This document shows positions 47,740 through 61,100 of a stretch of 64,000 bases of DNA, one piece after another. The notes under the pieces were generated by a model. It searched no databases and was not told the origin of the DNA. It saw only the letters and a list, made by a program, of their open reading frames with translations. The stretch spans positions 16,624,544 to 16,688,543 of the forward strand of contig NC_030850.1 of NCBI RefSeq assembly GCF_000208745.1, read 5' to 3'. Made by a program: the position numbers and the translations under genes. Positions within the stretch are counted from its first letter, which is position 1. Every line of letters starts with the position of its first letter. The DNA comes from Theobroma cacao. Taxonomy: Eukaryota; Streptophyta; Magnoliopsida; Malvales; Malvaceae.

Positions 47740-48130
47740 GTCTTGAACTTGTAAGTTAGTAAGTTGGAACTCTGGAGAGGCTTTGGTTTTTCATAATTTC
47801 ATTCTTGAATTTGTGGGTTAGAACTCCAAAAAGGCTTTGGTTTTTCAAATCTTCCTTCTTGGACTTGTGAGAGTTCTAGAGAGGCTTTGATTTTTTAAAT
47901 TTAATTCTGGAAATGCTTTGGTTCTTCAGAATCCCCATTCTTAGACTTTTGGGAGAGGCTTTGGTTCTTCAGAAACCTCATTCTTGGACTTTTGGGACTT
48001 TAAAGAGGCTTTGGTTCTTCAAAATCTTCCTTTTTGGACTTGTGAGAGTTATTGAGAGGCTTTTGTTATTCAAAACCATCCTTTTTGGACTTGTGGGAGC
48101 TCTGAAGAATTTGTTCTTCAAAATTTTCTT
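47740..48130. repeat. Tandem repeat, GAGAGGCTTTGGTTCTTCA unit of about 50-60 bp
   Basis: About seven degenerate copies (AGGCTTTGGTT at about 47778, 47834, 47952 and 48006, with variants between). The plus-strand open frame across it (47913-48224) is a repeat artefact. Confidence 0.7.
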
Positions 48131-49259
48131 CTTTCCTAATAGTCTTCTAGAATTTTGGAGACTTTATTCTTTAGAATCTTCTTCTTTTCCCAATTGTTTC
48201 CCAAATGGTTTGGAGGAGCACTAAATTTTAGTTTTAGATAAAGACTTTCATGAGGATTTATTCTCCTTGAATTTATCTCTAAATTACTTTAATTTAATTA
48301 GAAAAGAATCATGATGACTCATAGATGTTCTTTTGATTGGTCAAATTTTGAATTTTTGAGTGTTGATTGACCGAATTTATGTCTTATCTCAAAATTATCT
48401 AAATTTATTTAGAGATAAATTAAAAGACTAGACTTTGATTTTATCTCCAAATTACCTTAATTTTTAGAAACAAATTAAATGACCAATGAGTAAATTTTAA
48501 TTTTTCAAATTCAGATATCATCTCTAAATTATCTCAATTTATTTAGAGATAAATTAGATAACCAGTTGGTGAATTTTTTTTGAAACGTTAAACTTACTCC
48601 ATTAAAACACTTATCACATCACAAAGTATAATGCAAGTTTGAAAGTTACAATTCATCTGCTAATACACTAGTATATTTGATTATTTACTCATCAAATGAT
48701 CTTGATTCTTTTTTGCACAGATGTGACAAGATAACGATTGAAACGAACATTCAACTAAGACATCACTAGGTTGAATAGAAAAACCTCAAAGAAAACAAGG
48801 TGAATTGAAACTTTATATGGTATCTTTAAGTTATCTCAAAAGATAAATGTATGACTCATAAGTGAATTTTAATTAGTCCAATTATGTGTCTTTAAAATAA
48901 TTAGTTAATAAATTAATTACGTTATAATTAATTATAAGACTATCTTAAATTATGTCTTCAAGTCCACAAATGGTACATGATTCGTCTTTGAAAAACTTTC
49001 TTCAATTTACTAATTTTTGACATGTGGCATCTTGTAATTCGATAAAAAAGATTTTCTCCTTTTACAAATACCCCATCAAGACTTGTTTCACACATGATGA
49101 ATATGACAAGGGAACAAATCTTGAAATTTAATTTTGTTTTCACGCCATATTTGCTTGGATACGTACTAGCCATGTTATCTATATGCTTAAAAAAATTCAT
49201 GACCATAATTCTCCAAAATAAAAAAATTTATGACCAACTAATAATATGCCCTCATCTTT
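48131..49259. other. AT-rich repeat-derived sequence
   Basis: Several imperfect copies of ATCTCTAAATTA(C/T)(C/T)T.AATTTA(T)TTAGAGATAAATTA-type words at about 48270-48560, including palindrome-like halves. No gene recognised. Confidence 0.4.
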
Positions 49260-49640
49260 AGCACACTTTTGTCTCATCTAATCTCAGCAACAATTGAAAT
49301 TATAATTCATACATGATAAAATGCAATTTTGGCATATTTTCTCTTGACACCCATTGAAATTACACTTCATTCTTGAGACAATTTTGTCTAATGCAATCTT
49401 GGTAATTTTTTTTAGACACCAATTGAAATTACAAGCCATCCATGGGACGATTTATCTCATGCAATCTTGGCATTTTTTTATTTGTCTTGACACCAATCAA
49501 AATTAAAATTCATCCATGAGACAACTTTGTGTCATGCAAACTTGGTATTTTCTTTTCTCGGCACCAATTGGAATTAAAGTTCATCCATTAGACAACTTTG
49601 TGTCATCCAATTTTGGCAATAATAGTTGGAATTCTTCCAT
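49260..49640. repeat. Tandem repeat of about 70-77 bp, about five copies
   Basis: Units contain CACCAATTGAAATTA, CATCCATGAGACAA and TCATGCAATCTTGGCA, spaced 70-77 bp, with many substitutions. Confidence 0.7.
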
Positions 49641-50789
49641 GAATAAATCATTTAACTTGCACTTTGAATTTAACTTAAAATATGCTAACTGATTTATTAG
49701 TAAAATTCTCCTCCAACTAAGTAGTGAAGTCCTTAAGTAGTTAGGATTAGGTATTTATTATTTTTACTTTATAAAAATAGTGTTTCTTTTGCCAATTTTC
49801 TACACATCCAAATCAATCTATGTATTTCAAGCTTTCAACTAAATAAGTTGGCTATCATCCTATTACAGAATTCTTCTTCTTCTTAAGTTAGGTGATGCTA
49901 CCTCTATTTTTTCTTTATATTTTGTTAGAATTTCGTTTTTCTTCTAACAACTTAATGTTCTTGATTAGGTTGCCAAAAACAATTGCATCAAGAAAAGCTT
50001 TTGCTACCTTAGATTATTTCAAAAATCTTCTTGTTCTTGTCTTTGTTCGAGCTTGCCATTATCCAATTCTTGCCACATTAAATATTCATACAAAACTTAT
50101 TTCCAATTCTTAATTGCCATCAAAACACTACATTGCCACATTAAAATCTCATGTTTTGTTTCAATTCTTGGCTTTGTTTGATATCATGACTTGTCACATT
50201 AACCATGCATCTTTTTCCATGCCAAGCTAAATACATTTGTTCTTTTTTTAAAATCTAGACTTGCTAGTTAAGCTTGATCTTTTCACCGTGCAAGGTTAAT
50301 TACATTTGTTCTTTGTTTGATATCTTGATTTGTCACGTTAACCACGATCCTTTTGCTACAATTCTTTTTGGTTAATGTTGCAATGTTCTTGCTTTTTTTT
50401 TTCTTGGTTCCATTGCTTGTTATGTTTGCTATTTTTTTTTCTTAGTTGCTTTGCTTTGTTAGAATTCTTTTTCTTGTTTTTTTTTTTGCTTTAAATCATC
50501 TGGTTGATTGCATTCTCAATGCTACATCTATTCTTTTTTAGTTTCTTTGTTGTATTTTTTACTTTGATTTCTTTTCTGCTGTAATCTTTTCCTTGATTTC
50601 TTTTCTGTTTCAATTTTCTTTTGTTCCATTTTTTTTTATTTCTTTTATTGGCATTTTTCTTTCTTCACTTAAACTAACAATTTGACCTTCTTTGGCAGTT
50701 AAATCTTAAATCCATTAGTCTATACTCAAGCCAAAAGTAAAGGCAAACCATTTATTTTCTTTGGAGCCGATACTACGTTATTTTTTATC
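49641..50789. other. T-rich spacer
   Basis: Pyrimidine-rich on the plus strand with loose repeats of CTTGCTTTGTT / TTCTTTGTTTGAT words. No gene recognised. Confidence 0.4.
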
Positions 50790-51165
50790 ACTTCAAGCTC
50801 ATCATAGTGAAAGAAATTAGAAGAATTAAATTATGATGATAACCTTGGTAAGTGCTCATTATAGCACAAACTAAAGTCAGAGTGGAAGAAATTGAAAGAT
50901 TCTTAATGATAATGATACCTTTGGTAAGTGCTCATTATAGTACAATCTAAAATTGCAACGGAAGATATTAAGAGATTCTTTATCACAACGATAGCCTTAG
51001 TAAGTGCTTACTTTAACACATACAAAAATTGAAATGGAAAAATTAAGAGATTCTTTATCACAATGATAGTCTTGGTAAGTGCTCATTACGGCATAATCTA
51101 AAACTGTAAACAAAGAAATTGAGAGATTCTTCATCACAATGATATATAGCCTTGGTAAGTGCTCT
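50790..51165. repeat. Tandem repeat of about 75 bp (left part)
   Basis: GGTAAGTGCTC(ATTATAG) or close variants at 50849, 50923, 50999, 51073 and 51153, spaced 74-80 bp, with AAATTAAGAGATTCTT(C/T)ATCAC in each unit. The array resumes at about 52372 after a LINE. Confidence 0.85.
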
Positions 51166-52371
51166 TTCCCTTTCTTGAAATTGTATGACCTCTAAAAAAA
51201 TTTGGCACATGGATTTTTACGCTATTTTTTGGACTATCTGGCTCTCTAAGAATGAGTTGGTCTTCAATGGGAAGCTTTGGGACATTTATCAAATTTTTGA
51301 TGTCATTAAATTGAAAGTTGGCTGGTGGTCTAAAGCTAAATGGCAATTAGAAAATTTTTCTATCCTGGATGTTATGAAAAAGCGCATTCGTGTAAAAACT
51401 ACTGTGGTGGTGAAAAAAATAAGTCAAAGCTTGACTAGGTTAAATCGTGTAATGGATGCATAAAGCTTAATGTGGATAGGGTTGCTAGGGGATGTTCGGG
51501 GAAGGTTGGGATTAAGGGTGCTTTGAGAGACAATGATGACAATGTTAAGATCCTCTTTTCCAAATCTGTTAGTGTTGTCAATTCAAACTTGGCTAAAATC
51601 TCTACTATTAAGGAAGCTTTTTTTCTTTTTGCTGCTTTCTCCTAAGCTCGCACTCATTAACTAATTATGGAATTGGATTTGTCTAATGCTGTTAAGTGGT
51701 CCAATGACCCATCTTTACTCCTTGGTGGAAAATAAGTATTCTATGACTGTTGAGCAGCTTGAAGTACAAACTTCTTAAATGGTCTGTGATTCACATTTCG
51801 AGATTTCCCTATCAGCTTGCTAATCGCTTGGCCAACAATGATGTGGATCGTTCTGATGATCTTGTTCAGATTTTCTGTTCAACTTCTTGATTAATTCCAT
51901 ATCATTGTCTGCTTGTGGATTTTTTATGTTTACTGTGTTTTTCTTTCTACTGCAATTCTCTACTGTTTCTACTTTTTTGTCATAGGTTTGATCTTTTATT
52001 TTTGCTGGTATTAATGGATGATGGATTATGTTATGTGTGCAACACTAGGATCATTATGTAGATTTTGGGGGTTTTCATGCTGCCTGTTTGAATTTTTGTG
52101 TCCTATGGATATGTTTTTGATGCTATACAAGGGTGTTTATATTGGGTTTGTATGTTTATTTATAGCTTTGAACAGGGAAAACAGAGCTTAAGCTAACCTT
52201 TTTGCTAATTGGGGGATTGTAAATGAGATTTTAGGGTCTACAGGGTGATTGCATTGCAGGTTTTTTTTTTTTTGTATCATGTAGATTCTTGATTGTCATA
52301 AGTAGTGAGTTTTTTTCTATCTTTTTGTTACTTATGAAATGTGAATGAAATCTTCTACTTTTCAAAACAAA
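51166..52371 (+). mobile_element. 5'-truncated LINE inserted in the 75 bp array
   Basis: The open part 51185-51463 encodes the end of the zf-RVT region (FYAIFWTIWLSKNELVFNGK). An RNase H domain follows (KLNVDRVARGCSGKVGIKGA; ISTIKEAFFLFAAFS) to about 51890. The 3' tail runs to an A-containing end near 52365 (CTACTTTTCAAAACAAAA). Only the last part of ORF2 is present, the usual result of incomplete reverse transcription. Confidence 0.8.
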
Positions 52372-52510
52372 ATTACTCATTATATCACAATCTAAATTGC
52401 AATGAAGGATATTGACAGATTTTTCATCACAACGAGACCCTTGGTAAGTGCTAATTATAGTACAATCCAAAATTGTAGTGGAAAAAATTAAGAGATTCTT
52501 CATCATTGCT
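52372..52510. repeat. 75 bp tandem repeat (right part)
   Basis: Resumes in register with the array at 50790-51165 (TACTCATTATATCACAATCT; GGTAAGTGCTAATTATAG at 52443). Confidence 0.8.
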
Positions 52511-54104
52511 TCCCAAGAGTTGTGAGTATTTATCTATTGCTTCTCATTATTTAAATGAAAGAAAAGATGGCCAAGGCAAAGTCTTTGTTGACAATTAGAC
52601 CAACTTTTGGTTTCAAGGTAAATTGCATTACTAAAAGTCTTTGGCTCATAAAGCAATGAAGTCAACTCGTCCTAAAGCCATGCATAATCTTTCTAGGATC
52701 ATTTAGAAGCATGAAACTTGCGCATTGACAACATACAAAACATGCAATGAACTTGGCATTAGAGAAAACACATTTGGAGACTTTCTTTTCTTGTTAGCTT
52801 TATGTATTTGCCCTTTCAAACACAAACTAGCCTTATGGCAATTAACACTAATGATGTTAACCTTACTATTCAATTGTTGGCCAAAATTTATCAACAGTTG
52901 ACTATGTTTATGAATGGTTCAGTCACTATTATGAAACTCAGTTTTCAACTCCACAAGAAGTAAATGGACCTATGATGGTTAAGTTTTCAAGAGAAGGTAA
53001 AGCCAAGATATTTTGGTGAACATGAAGCCAGCACACAAATACAGTGTGGAATGCTAACTTATTTTCAAAAATAGAAATGAGATCATCATTATTAATAGGA
53101 CATTTGATCATACACATCATTATTGTCTTATTATCGTTCATTTCAACTATGTGCTTGTTCAATGCAATAAGGCGTTTATTATTGAGCCTCACAATGCTTG
53201 TTGATTTGGAAGACAATTTGGGCTTTGTCAAGATATTCTTTAAGTGTTTAAGACCAATATTTGAAAACACTTTTGCATCCAACTTTTGTGTTGATCACAA
53301 ATAAAGTTTTTAAGAAATTCCACTAACAGAAACAATTTGGTTTACTTGCAATTTGATGGCTTGAGTATCTTCAATATCCGTGTCAACTTTGTAGCTTTAT
53401 CATTGCAAAGATTTAAATCATTTTTGATCCAAGAGACTTTTTTTTGGTTGATTTAACTCGAGAATGATTCCAAGCTACTTACATACTTCCTAATATGAAA
53501 GATCAAGTCATAACGCAATTCATTTTTTTTTATATCTTTACTTTTTCCTAAGTGGTCTTTTTAAGGATTTCCAATTTAGCAAGCATTTTTTGGAGAGCAA
53601 TTTAGGCTCTTATCGAGGAGCATCAAATCATCAACCATAATGGCGCTTCAACAACGTGCCATTGATTAGGCCATTTTCTTGGGATTTTGGATCACTTTCT
53701 TCATGATTACATGTGAAGATCTCTACTTTTTCAATTTTTTCATCCTCTAATGATGAAACTTGTTTAGTTGTAATGACTATGTGCTTCCTAGCCTTTAATG
53801 CTCCACTAATTGTTATAACCCATTTACTTTGTTTCTTCATTTGAGAAAGGATTATTTTATGAAAATCGTTTTATTCATCTACCATGAAGCTTTATTTCTT
53901 TGGAAGGGTTTTCTTCTAAGCCATGAATGCACAGGCTTGCGTGAAAAAACTTCAATGTGATCTTCCTTAATATGATCGAAAACTGAGCTTGACTCAAAAG
54001 GATATTCATTAGATCAAAAATTGAAGTTCGAGTTATGAGAGTACTCAAAGGTTCAAAAATTGAAAGTTTGGATCACTCAAATGGATTTTCTTACTATCGT
54101 AACA
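52511..54104 (-). other. Unrecognised coding-like remnants
   Basis: Three minus-strand open stretches, 52703-52894, 52938-53282 and 53631-53840, look protein-like (for example LNNKRLIALNKHIVEMNDNK; KQSKWVITISGALKARKHIV) but match no family I can name. They may be exons of a decayed gene or a retrotransposon gag. The rest is AT-rich spacer. Confidence 0.35.
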
Positions 54105-56420
54105 TGCCGAGTCTGGGAACTCGACCGCTAGATATGGGTGAAAATAAAATAACTAGGAGTCGCCACCAATCGTCTTTTCTAGGTGCGATTGGTCACCTAT
54201 TAACTCTGTTCTAATCGACAAAGTCTTAAATTAATTTTAGATCTGTCGAAAGAACGAGAACTGGTCTATAATTTTTAGAGATGGGTTCGGGAGTGCAGTT
54301 ATGCATGGAGAAGGGTTAGCACCTCCGTAACGTCCGTTCCACAAATGGTACCATTTAATCTTAAGTTATCCTATTATAGCCTACTTTTGATTTTATTCCT
54401 ATATTTCCTTAATCCTTGCTTATTAACTAATTTTTATCAAGTTGGCTGATTGAGTCTTTTATTCGGTTTTACATATGCATATGATGCAAGTGTAAAATGA
54501 TGTCATGATTTGTTTGTTTTAAATAATGGGGTCGACAATCTTTTATTGGAAAATCATTTGAAGACCATCCCAACGCTTTGGTGAAGTCTCAAAATTTTCC
54601 TCACCTAGAGATATCCCTGAAAGAACTTGTCTGTACAAGCTCCTTGGGAAAATCCCATCATCGGAATTCCCGCTCCATTCACACGATAAATGTGACATGC
54701 TATGACAGGATAAAATGATGATATCTACATGCACGCGTTTATTGATTTAGGTGGTTCGTAAGTCATTCAATTATGTGTTTAATAGTTTAAGGTAATTTAT
54801 CACCTTGTTTATATGTTTATTATTATTTTTCATTAATTATTTATTATTTTTTAGAATTTTCTATTCAAATCTATATTCTTTAACTAACATAATGGATTAA
54901 TATTTCATTTTATTTAACTATATATTATTATTTTTCTTTTTTATCAAATAAACAATTAATTAAATTAATGGTTGACTTAACTTTATTTAATGATATTTAT
55001 TTAAGCTAATTAACTAACTACATTGATCTAGATTTAAATGTAACATTATGTAGATTTATTTTTCTTAATATATATTATTTTTTAGCAACGATTATTTGAG
55101 TTAATAAGTATTGGAGTATAGAGTTCGGATTTATCCCATTGCTTTGGTGAAAATCTATCTCGAATTTCACACCTAAGAAATCCTCCAGAAGGAGACAACT
55201 CTTTGCCTCTTTTTAAATTGAATTCTATCATCGGATCATTCAAAATAATCATTTCATCTTTTTAATTTTTGTTCTTCTAAATCCTAAATTTTTTTTATGA
55301 CTAACAAAATATTTAAAACATTTTTTTATTATTTTTGCTATTAACATTCACCTTTACATTTTCTATTTATATTAATTTCCATCATTCTAAATATCATCCA
55401 AAAATTTTGAAACTTTATGCTAAAATTATTTAATTTTATTATATATCATCAAACGTTATATTAACCTTAACGAAATAAATCAGGCTCCATAATGCATAAT
55501 GAATCCATAAAGAAATGGGTTGGATTTTTTTACCTCACTTGGGCTCGGCAATAACCGAAATAATCTGCTGCAGCCCACCAGACCCTTCAACCAATTATGC
55601 TGTTGGAGGCCCAAAGGAATAACTCCCTCCTTTGGAACGACACCGTTGCAACCCCCCTTTTTCTTTTAGCTTTCTACCTTCCCCTTTCTTTCTTTTTTCT
55701 TTCGCCACTCACCTCTTTCTCTCCAAGTTTTTTTCTTTTTTCTTTCTTCCTTTCTTTCTTTTTCTTTTTACCCCCTCTCTCTCGGCTTTTCTCTCATTCT
55801 TTCTCGACTTCTCTCCTTTCTTCTTTTCTCTCATTCCTTCCCTCTCTTTTCTTCTTTTTCTTTCTCTCTTAGCTTCTCTCCCTCTCCGGTGGTTTCCCAC
55901 TTCTCTCTCTAAACCCCTAAAAAGCTGCTACCTTTCCCCTCTTTACTCACCCAAATCGGTGGCTCAAAACCCCCTTTTCCTCCCTCTAACCAGCTGCTCA
56001 AACCCTCATTTTTTATTTTTTTTGTTGAATCTTGGTTTTATTGTGGCTAAGGTAGAATGGTTGTTAGGAAAGCTAGGGATTTTTTATTATTTTTTTTATT
56101 TGCAGTTTGCTGTTGTTTGAAAAAAAAATTTTAAAACGTTTTCTGCTCTTTTCAAATCCTTCCTTTTTTCCGTTTGTTTGAGGATCTCTTTTAAAAGCTA
56201 GGTTGTCCAAAAATTTGGACAATCCAGATGTGAAAGCTCTAGTACCAAGGGGTTGGTAGCCGGAGGTCCATTACTCCCCTTCCAAGAGCATTAAATGCTC
56301 TGAAGGTGGTTTGGTAATGGAAGCCATACCTCTATGTTTTTTCTTTTTTTTTTGAATTTTTTATTTTATTTATTATTTATTATTTATTATTATTTTTATT
56401 ACAAAAAAGGGGTGTTTACA
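54105..56420 (-). repeat. 3' LTR of the Ty3/gypsy element, about 2.3 kb
   Basis: On the minus strand it begins TGTAAACACCCC (56420) next to a polypurine tract and ends ...GACTCGGCA (54105). It contains the words GGAGTCGCCACCAATC and GGGTTAGCACC, seen near the ends of LTRs of this plant lineage, and a long pyrimidine-rich tract at 55640-55905. Open frames in that tract are compositional. Confidence 0.7.
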
Positions 56421-56435
56421 ATTGCCCCTCTTTGC
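56421..56435 (-). promoter_or_regulatory. Polypurine tract of the gypsy element
   Basis: GCAAAGAGGGGCAAT on the minus strand, directly before TGTAAACACC of the LTR. It primes plus-strand DNA synthesis in LTR retrotransposons. Confidence 0.75.
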
Positions 56436-56479
56436 ACATTCTTGAGAATCAAGAATAGTACAAAGACGTAGACACCGTA

Positions 56480-57310
56480 TCCGATTTATCTTGAGGCAAG
56501 TTTGATTTAAGCAAATTAATCTAGGCTTGACCTATCTCAAAACAAGTTTGATTAAAAACATGAAATCCCTAGGCTTGACCTAAGTTCGAAAAAAATGAAA
56601 TTTCTAAGCTTGATTTAGGCACGACCTATCTCAGAATAGGTTCGATTTAAAAATTGGAATTCTTAGACTTAATTTAGGCTCGACCTATCTTAGAACAGGT
56701 TCGATTTTGAAATTTGAAATTCCTAGACTTGATTTAGGCTCGACTTATCTTAGAACAGGTTCGATTTGAAAATTGAAATTCTAGACTTGATCTATGCTTG
56801 ACCTATTTTAGGACAGGCTCAATTTTAAAAATTGAAATTCCTAGACTTGATCTAGTCTCGACCTATCTTAGAACAGGTTCGATTTTAAAATTGAAATTCC
56901 TAGACTTGATCTAGGCTCGACCTATCTTAGAACAAGTTCGATTTGAAAATTGAAATTCTTAGACTTGATCTAAGTTCGACCTATCTTAGAACAAGTTCGA
57001 TTTGAAAATTGAAATTCCTAGACTTGATCTAGGTTCAACCTATCTATGACAGGTTAGATTTTAAAAATTGAAATTCCTAGACTTGATCTGGGCTCGACCT
57101 ATCTTAGAACATGTTTGATTTTGAAAATTGAAATTCCTAGACTTGATCTAGGTTCAAACTCTCTTAGGACAAGTTTGATTTTAAAAATTGAAATTCTTAG
57201 ACTTGATCTAGGCTCGACTTATCTTAGAACAAGTTCGATTTGAAAATTGAAATTCTTAGACTTAATCTAGGATCGACCTATCTTAGAACAGGTTCAATTT
57301 TGATTCACCG
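56480..57310. repeat. Tandem array of about 60 bp units between pol and LTR
   Basis: About fourteen units with consensus words CTAGACTTGATCTAGGCTCG, ACCTATCTTAGAACAGGTTCG and ATTTTGAAAATTGAAATTC, at 59-60 bp spacing (for example 56641, 56700, 56760, 56819, 56879, 56938, 56997). Confidence 0.9.
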
Positions 57311-58128
57311 ATGCCAACTTAATTGGATTAACTTCACAATGAAAAACTCAAATCCTTCTAGCAAAGTTTTACGACCTCAACATTTTAAGTCAGGTGGATT
57401 CCTACTTTCGAAGCTTGGGACATGAATTAATTTTGATTCTTGTTTTGAAAATGACCATGTGCATGGCTAGGCATGTATGCATGATTGAAATGATAGAATG
57501 CTTTCATATTTATGATTCATTAAGGTTCCAAGACCCTTCTCTTGCTTTATCCAATTTTAACTGCAACTTTCGATCATCTTTGCCTATTTACTTTCCTTCT
57601 GGTTACTTTAGGTAACTCCGGATTTCCCCTAAGAACACTCTCTTTTGTCATTTGACTTTTTGCTCAAGTTTAAAGCTTTGCCATTCTTTTTCCTCATCAT
57701 TAAGTCTTTTGTTGAACAATGAATGTAATTTCTTGCTTAATTAGTTTATTCCTTTTACCAGTCATCATTCATTTCTATGACAAAGCAAACATTAGATCTT
57801 TTAAGTAATGAACACTCGAACCATTCAGAGAAAACAATATGATTTTTGACTTCAAGAATTGTCCTTGATTGATGCTTTGAGCAAATCTGTAGGTTGCAGA
57901 CTTCATAACTCCCCCTGTTTTGCGAAATTGTGGAGCTCCATTCATAATGTATTTTTACCTCAATCTGGTACTCTACTTGGGCTGACAATTTCATTCCAAA
58001 TTCTTGCCTCCTCAAGCCGCCCTTTTCAAGTTTTTAATGTGAGCCTCCTCCTTTGGGTATGAGTTGCCCTTTTCGGGTTTTCAACACAAACCCCCTCTTT
58101 TTTATTTATATTTTTTGTTTTGTTTTTT
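57311..58128. other. Noncoding 3' region of the gypsy element
   Basis: Between the integrase stop and the tandem array. Open frames here have no recognised domain. Confidence 0.45.
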
Positions 58129-61100
58129 TTAAGCACAGTACTTCTTCACTGCATCCGCATTTATCAGATTAGGCAAATCTTCCCCATCCATGTCAGCCAA
58201 AATTAAAGCTCCTCTTGAAAAAGCCTTCTTTACCACATATGGTCCTTCCCAATTTGGCATCCATTTTCCCCGAAAATTAGTTTGATTAGGGAGTATTCTC
58301 TTGAGAACCAACTCTCCTTCTCAGAACTGCCTAGGATGAACTTTTTTCTCATATGCCCGTATCATCTATCGTTGATACATTTGACCATGACATAGGGCTG
58401 CGAGTCTCTTTTCTTCAATCAGATTTAGCTGCTATTGGCGAGAACGGACCCATTCAGCTTCTTCCAACTTTGTCTCCATTACACCCTCAATGATGGGATT
58501 TTTACTTCAACAAGTAGAATTACTTCTATACCATATACTAATTAGTATGGAGTCTCTCCTATGGAGGTACGCACAGAAGTTCGATATGCGTGCAAAGCAA
58601 AAGGAAGTTTCTCATGCCAATATTTATAAACTTCAGTCATTTTTTCAATAATCCATTTGATGTTCTTATTGGCTGCCTCTACCGCTCCATTCATTTTGGG
58701 ATGGTAAGTTGTTGAGTTATGATGCTTGATCTTGAATTTAGCACAAACTTCTCTTACCATTGTACCGTTCAAATTACTTGCATTATCAGTAATGATCCTT
58801 TCTGAAAGCCCATACTGACATATTATCTCCCTTTTGACGAACTTGTACACCACTTTTTGCGTCACATTAGCATAGGAAGCTGCTTCTACCCATTTTGTGA
58901 AATAATCAATAGCCACCAATATAAATCGATGTCCATTAGAAGCTTGTGGAGTAATGAGCCCAATCACGTCCATCCTCCATAATGAAAAAGGCCAAGGCGC
59001 TATGAAGACGTGTAATGGAAATGGTGGAGCGTGGATTTTATCAGCATAGATTTGGCATTTGTGGCATTTCCAAGCAAAGTTTATACAATCTGCTTCTAAT
59101 GTCAACCAATAGTATCCAACTCTCATACTTTGTCTGGCTAACATATGTCCATTGGCATGAGCTCCACATGATCCCTCATGGACTTCTTCCATTATCTTAT
59201 TAGCTTCGGCTGCATTCACACATCTAAGGAGAATTTGGTTCCGATTTCTTTTGTAGAGTATTTCCCCCTTGAGGAAAAAACCCATTGCTAACCTTCTGAG
59301 AAATCTCTTGTCATTTTCTGTGGCATTCTCAAGATACACTTGATGCTTAATGTATTGCATGATATCATAGTACCATGGTTTACCATCAAGTTCTTCTCAA
59401 CATTCAAACAATGTGCAGAGACCCCCCGAATTCCCAAATTAAAAGGACGTATGTTAGCCTCGTTATTTATTTTGAACATTGCTGCTAGAGTGGCTAAAAC
59501 ATCAGCAATTTGGTTTTCTTCCCGAGGTAAATGATTGAAGCTAATTTTCTTGAATTGTTTACTTAATTCTACAACTAGTTTTTGATATGAAACTAGTTTA
59601 AAATCTCTAGTTTCCCATTCACCTCTCATTTGACATATCACTAAAGCCAAATCTCCGTAAACTTCTATCGTGTCGACCTTCATGTCGATTGCTGCTTGTA
59701 ATCCCATTACTAACACCTCATACTCTGCCATATTATTAGTACAATTGAAATTCAACCTTGCCATGGCTGGATAATACTTTCCATCTAGAGAAATCAACAC
59801 TGCTCCAATTTCGTCCCTAAAGAATTGAATGCCCCATCAAAATACATCTTCCAGGGATTAAGTTTGTTAGGACCCTCTTTTTCTATGTGCAAGATGGCCA
59901 TCAAATCTTCGTTTGGAAAATCGAAACTTACAGGTTCATAATCCTCAGCAGCTCGATCTACAAGGAAATCAGCGATGATGCTCCCTTTTATTATTTTTGA
60001 GACACATACACAATATCATATTCAAACAATAGAACTTGCCATCGTGCTATTCTTCCAGACAGTAAAGGTTTTTCAAAAATATACTTGATGAGATCCAATT
60101 TTGCCACCAACCATGTTGTATGATACAATATAAATTGTCGGAGTATTTGGGCGATCCATGCTAGCGCACAACACATCTTTTCGAGTGCAAAGTATTTAGA
60201 CTCATACTCCATGAATTTCTTATTCAGGTAGTATATGGCCTGTTCTTTCTTTCCAGTTTCATCATGTTGCCCCAATACACATCCCATGGAATTCTTGTTC
60301 ACAGTTGGATACAAAATAAGAGGTATTTCATCTGTTGGTGGTACCAACACAGGTGGATTTGTGAGATACTCTTTGATTTTATCAAAGGCTATATGACATT
60401 CTTCATTCCACTCTTCTAGGTCTTGCTTTCGAAGTAGCTTGAAGATTGGATCACATTTGAAGGTGAGTTGGGATATAAACCGAGCAATGTAATTCAACCT
60501 CCCTAAAAATCCTCTCACTTCTTGTTGCATTTTCGGAGGTAGCAACTCTTGAATAGCTCGTATTTTATTCTGGTCCACTTCAATTACTTTTTCACTTACT
60601 ACAAACCCCAACAATTTTCCAAAAGTAACATCGAAAGTATATTTTGCAAGGTTCAACTTGAGGTGAAACTTTCACAATTTCTCGAACAACTTCTTGAGAT
60701 TAACAGTATGATCCATTTCCGTACGAGATTTTGCAATCATGTCATCCACATACACCTCTATCTCTTTATACATCATATCATTGAACAAAGTTACCATTAC
60801 GCTTTGGTAGGTGGCACCTGCATTCTTCAATCCAAATGGCATTACTTTGTAACAAAATGTTCCCCACATGGTTATGAACGTTGTTTTTTTTCATATTTTC
60901 GGGTGTCATCTTAATCTGATTGTACCCAGAAAAACCATCCATAAATGAGAATAAAGCATGCTTTACTATATTGTCCACAAAAGTATCGATATGTGGCAAA
61001 GGGAAGCTATCTTTCAAACTCATTCTGTTCAAATCCCTGTAATCAACGCACATTCAAACTTTTCCATCCTTCTTAGGAACCGGGACTATATTAGCTACCC

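Noticed and set aside
55597..56120. Phe/Leu/Ser-rich plus-strand frames that look like membrane proteins
   Set aside because: Pyrimidine-rich tract within the gypsy LTR; low complexity explains the open frames on both strands.
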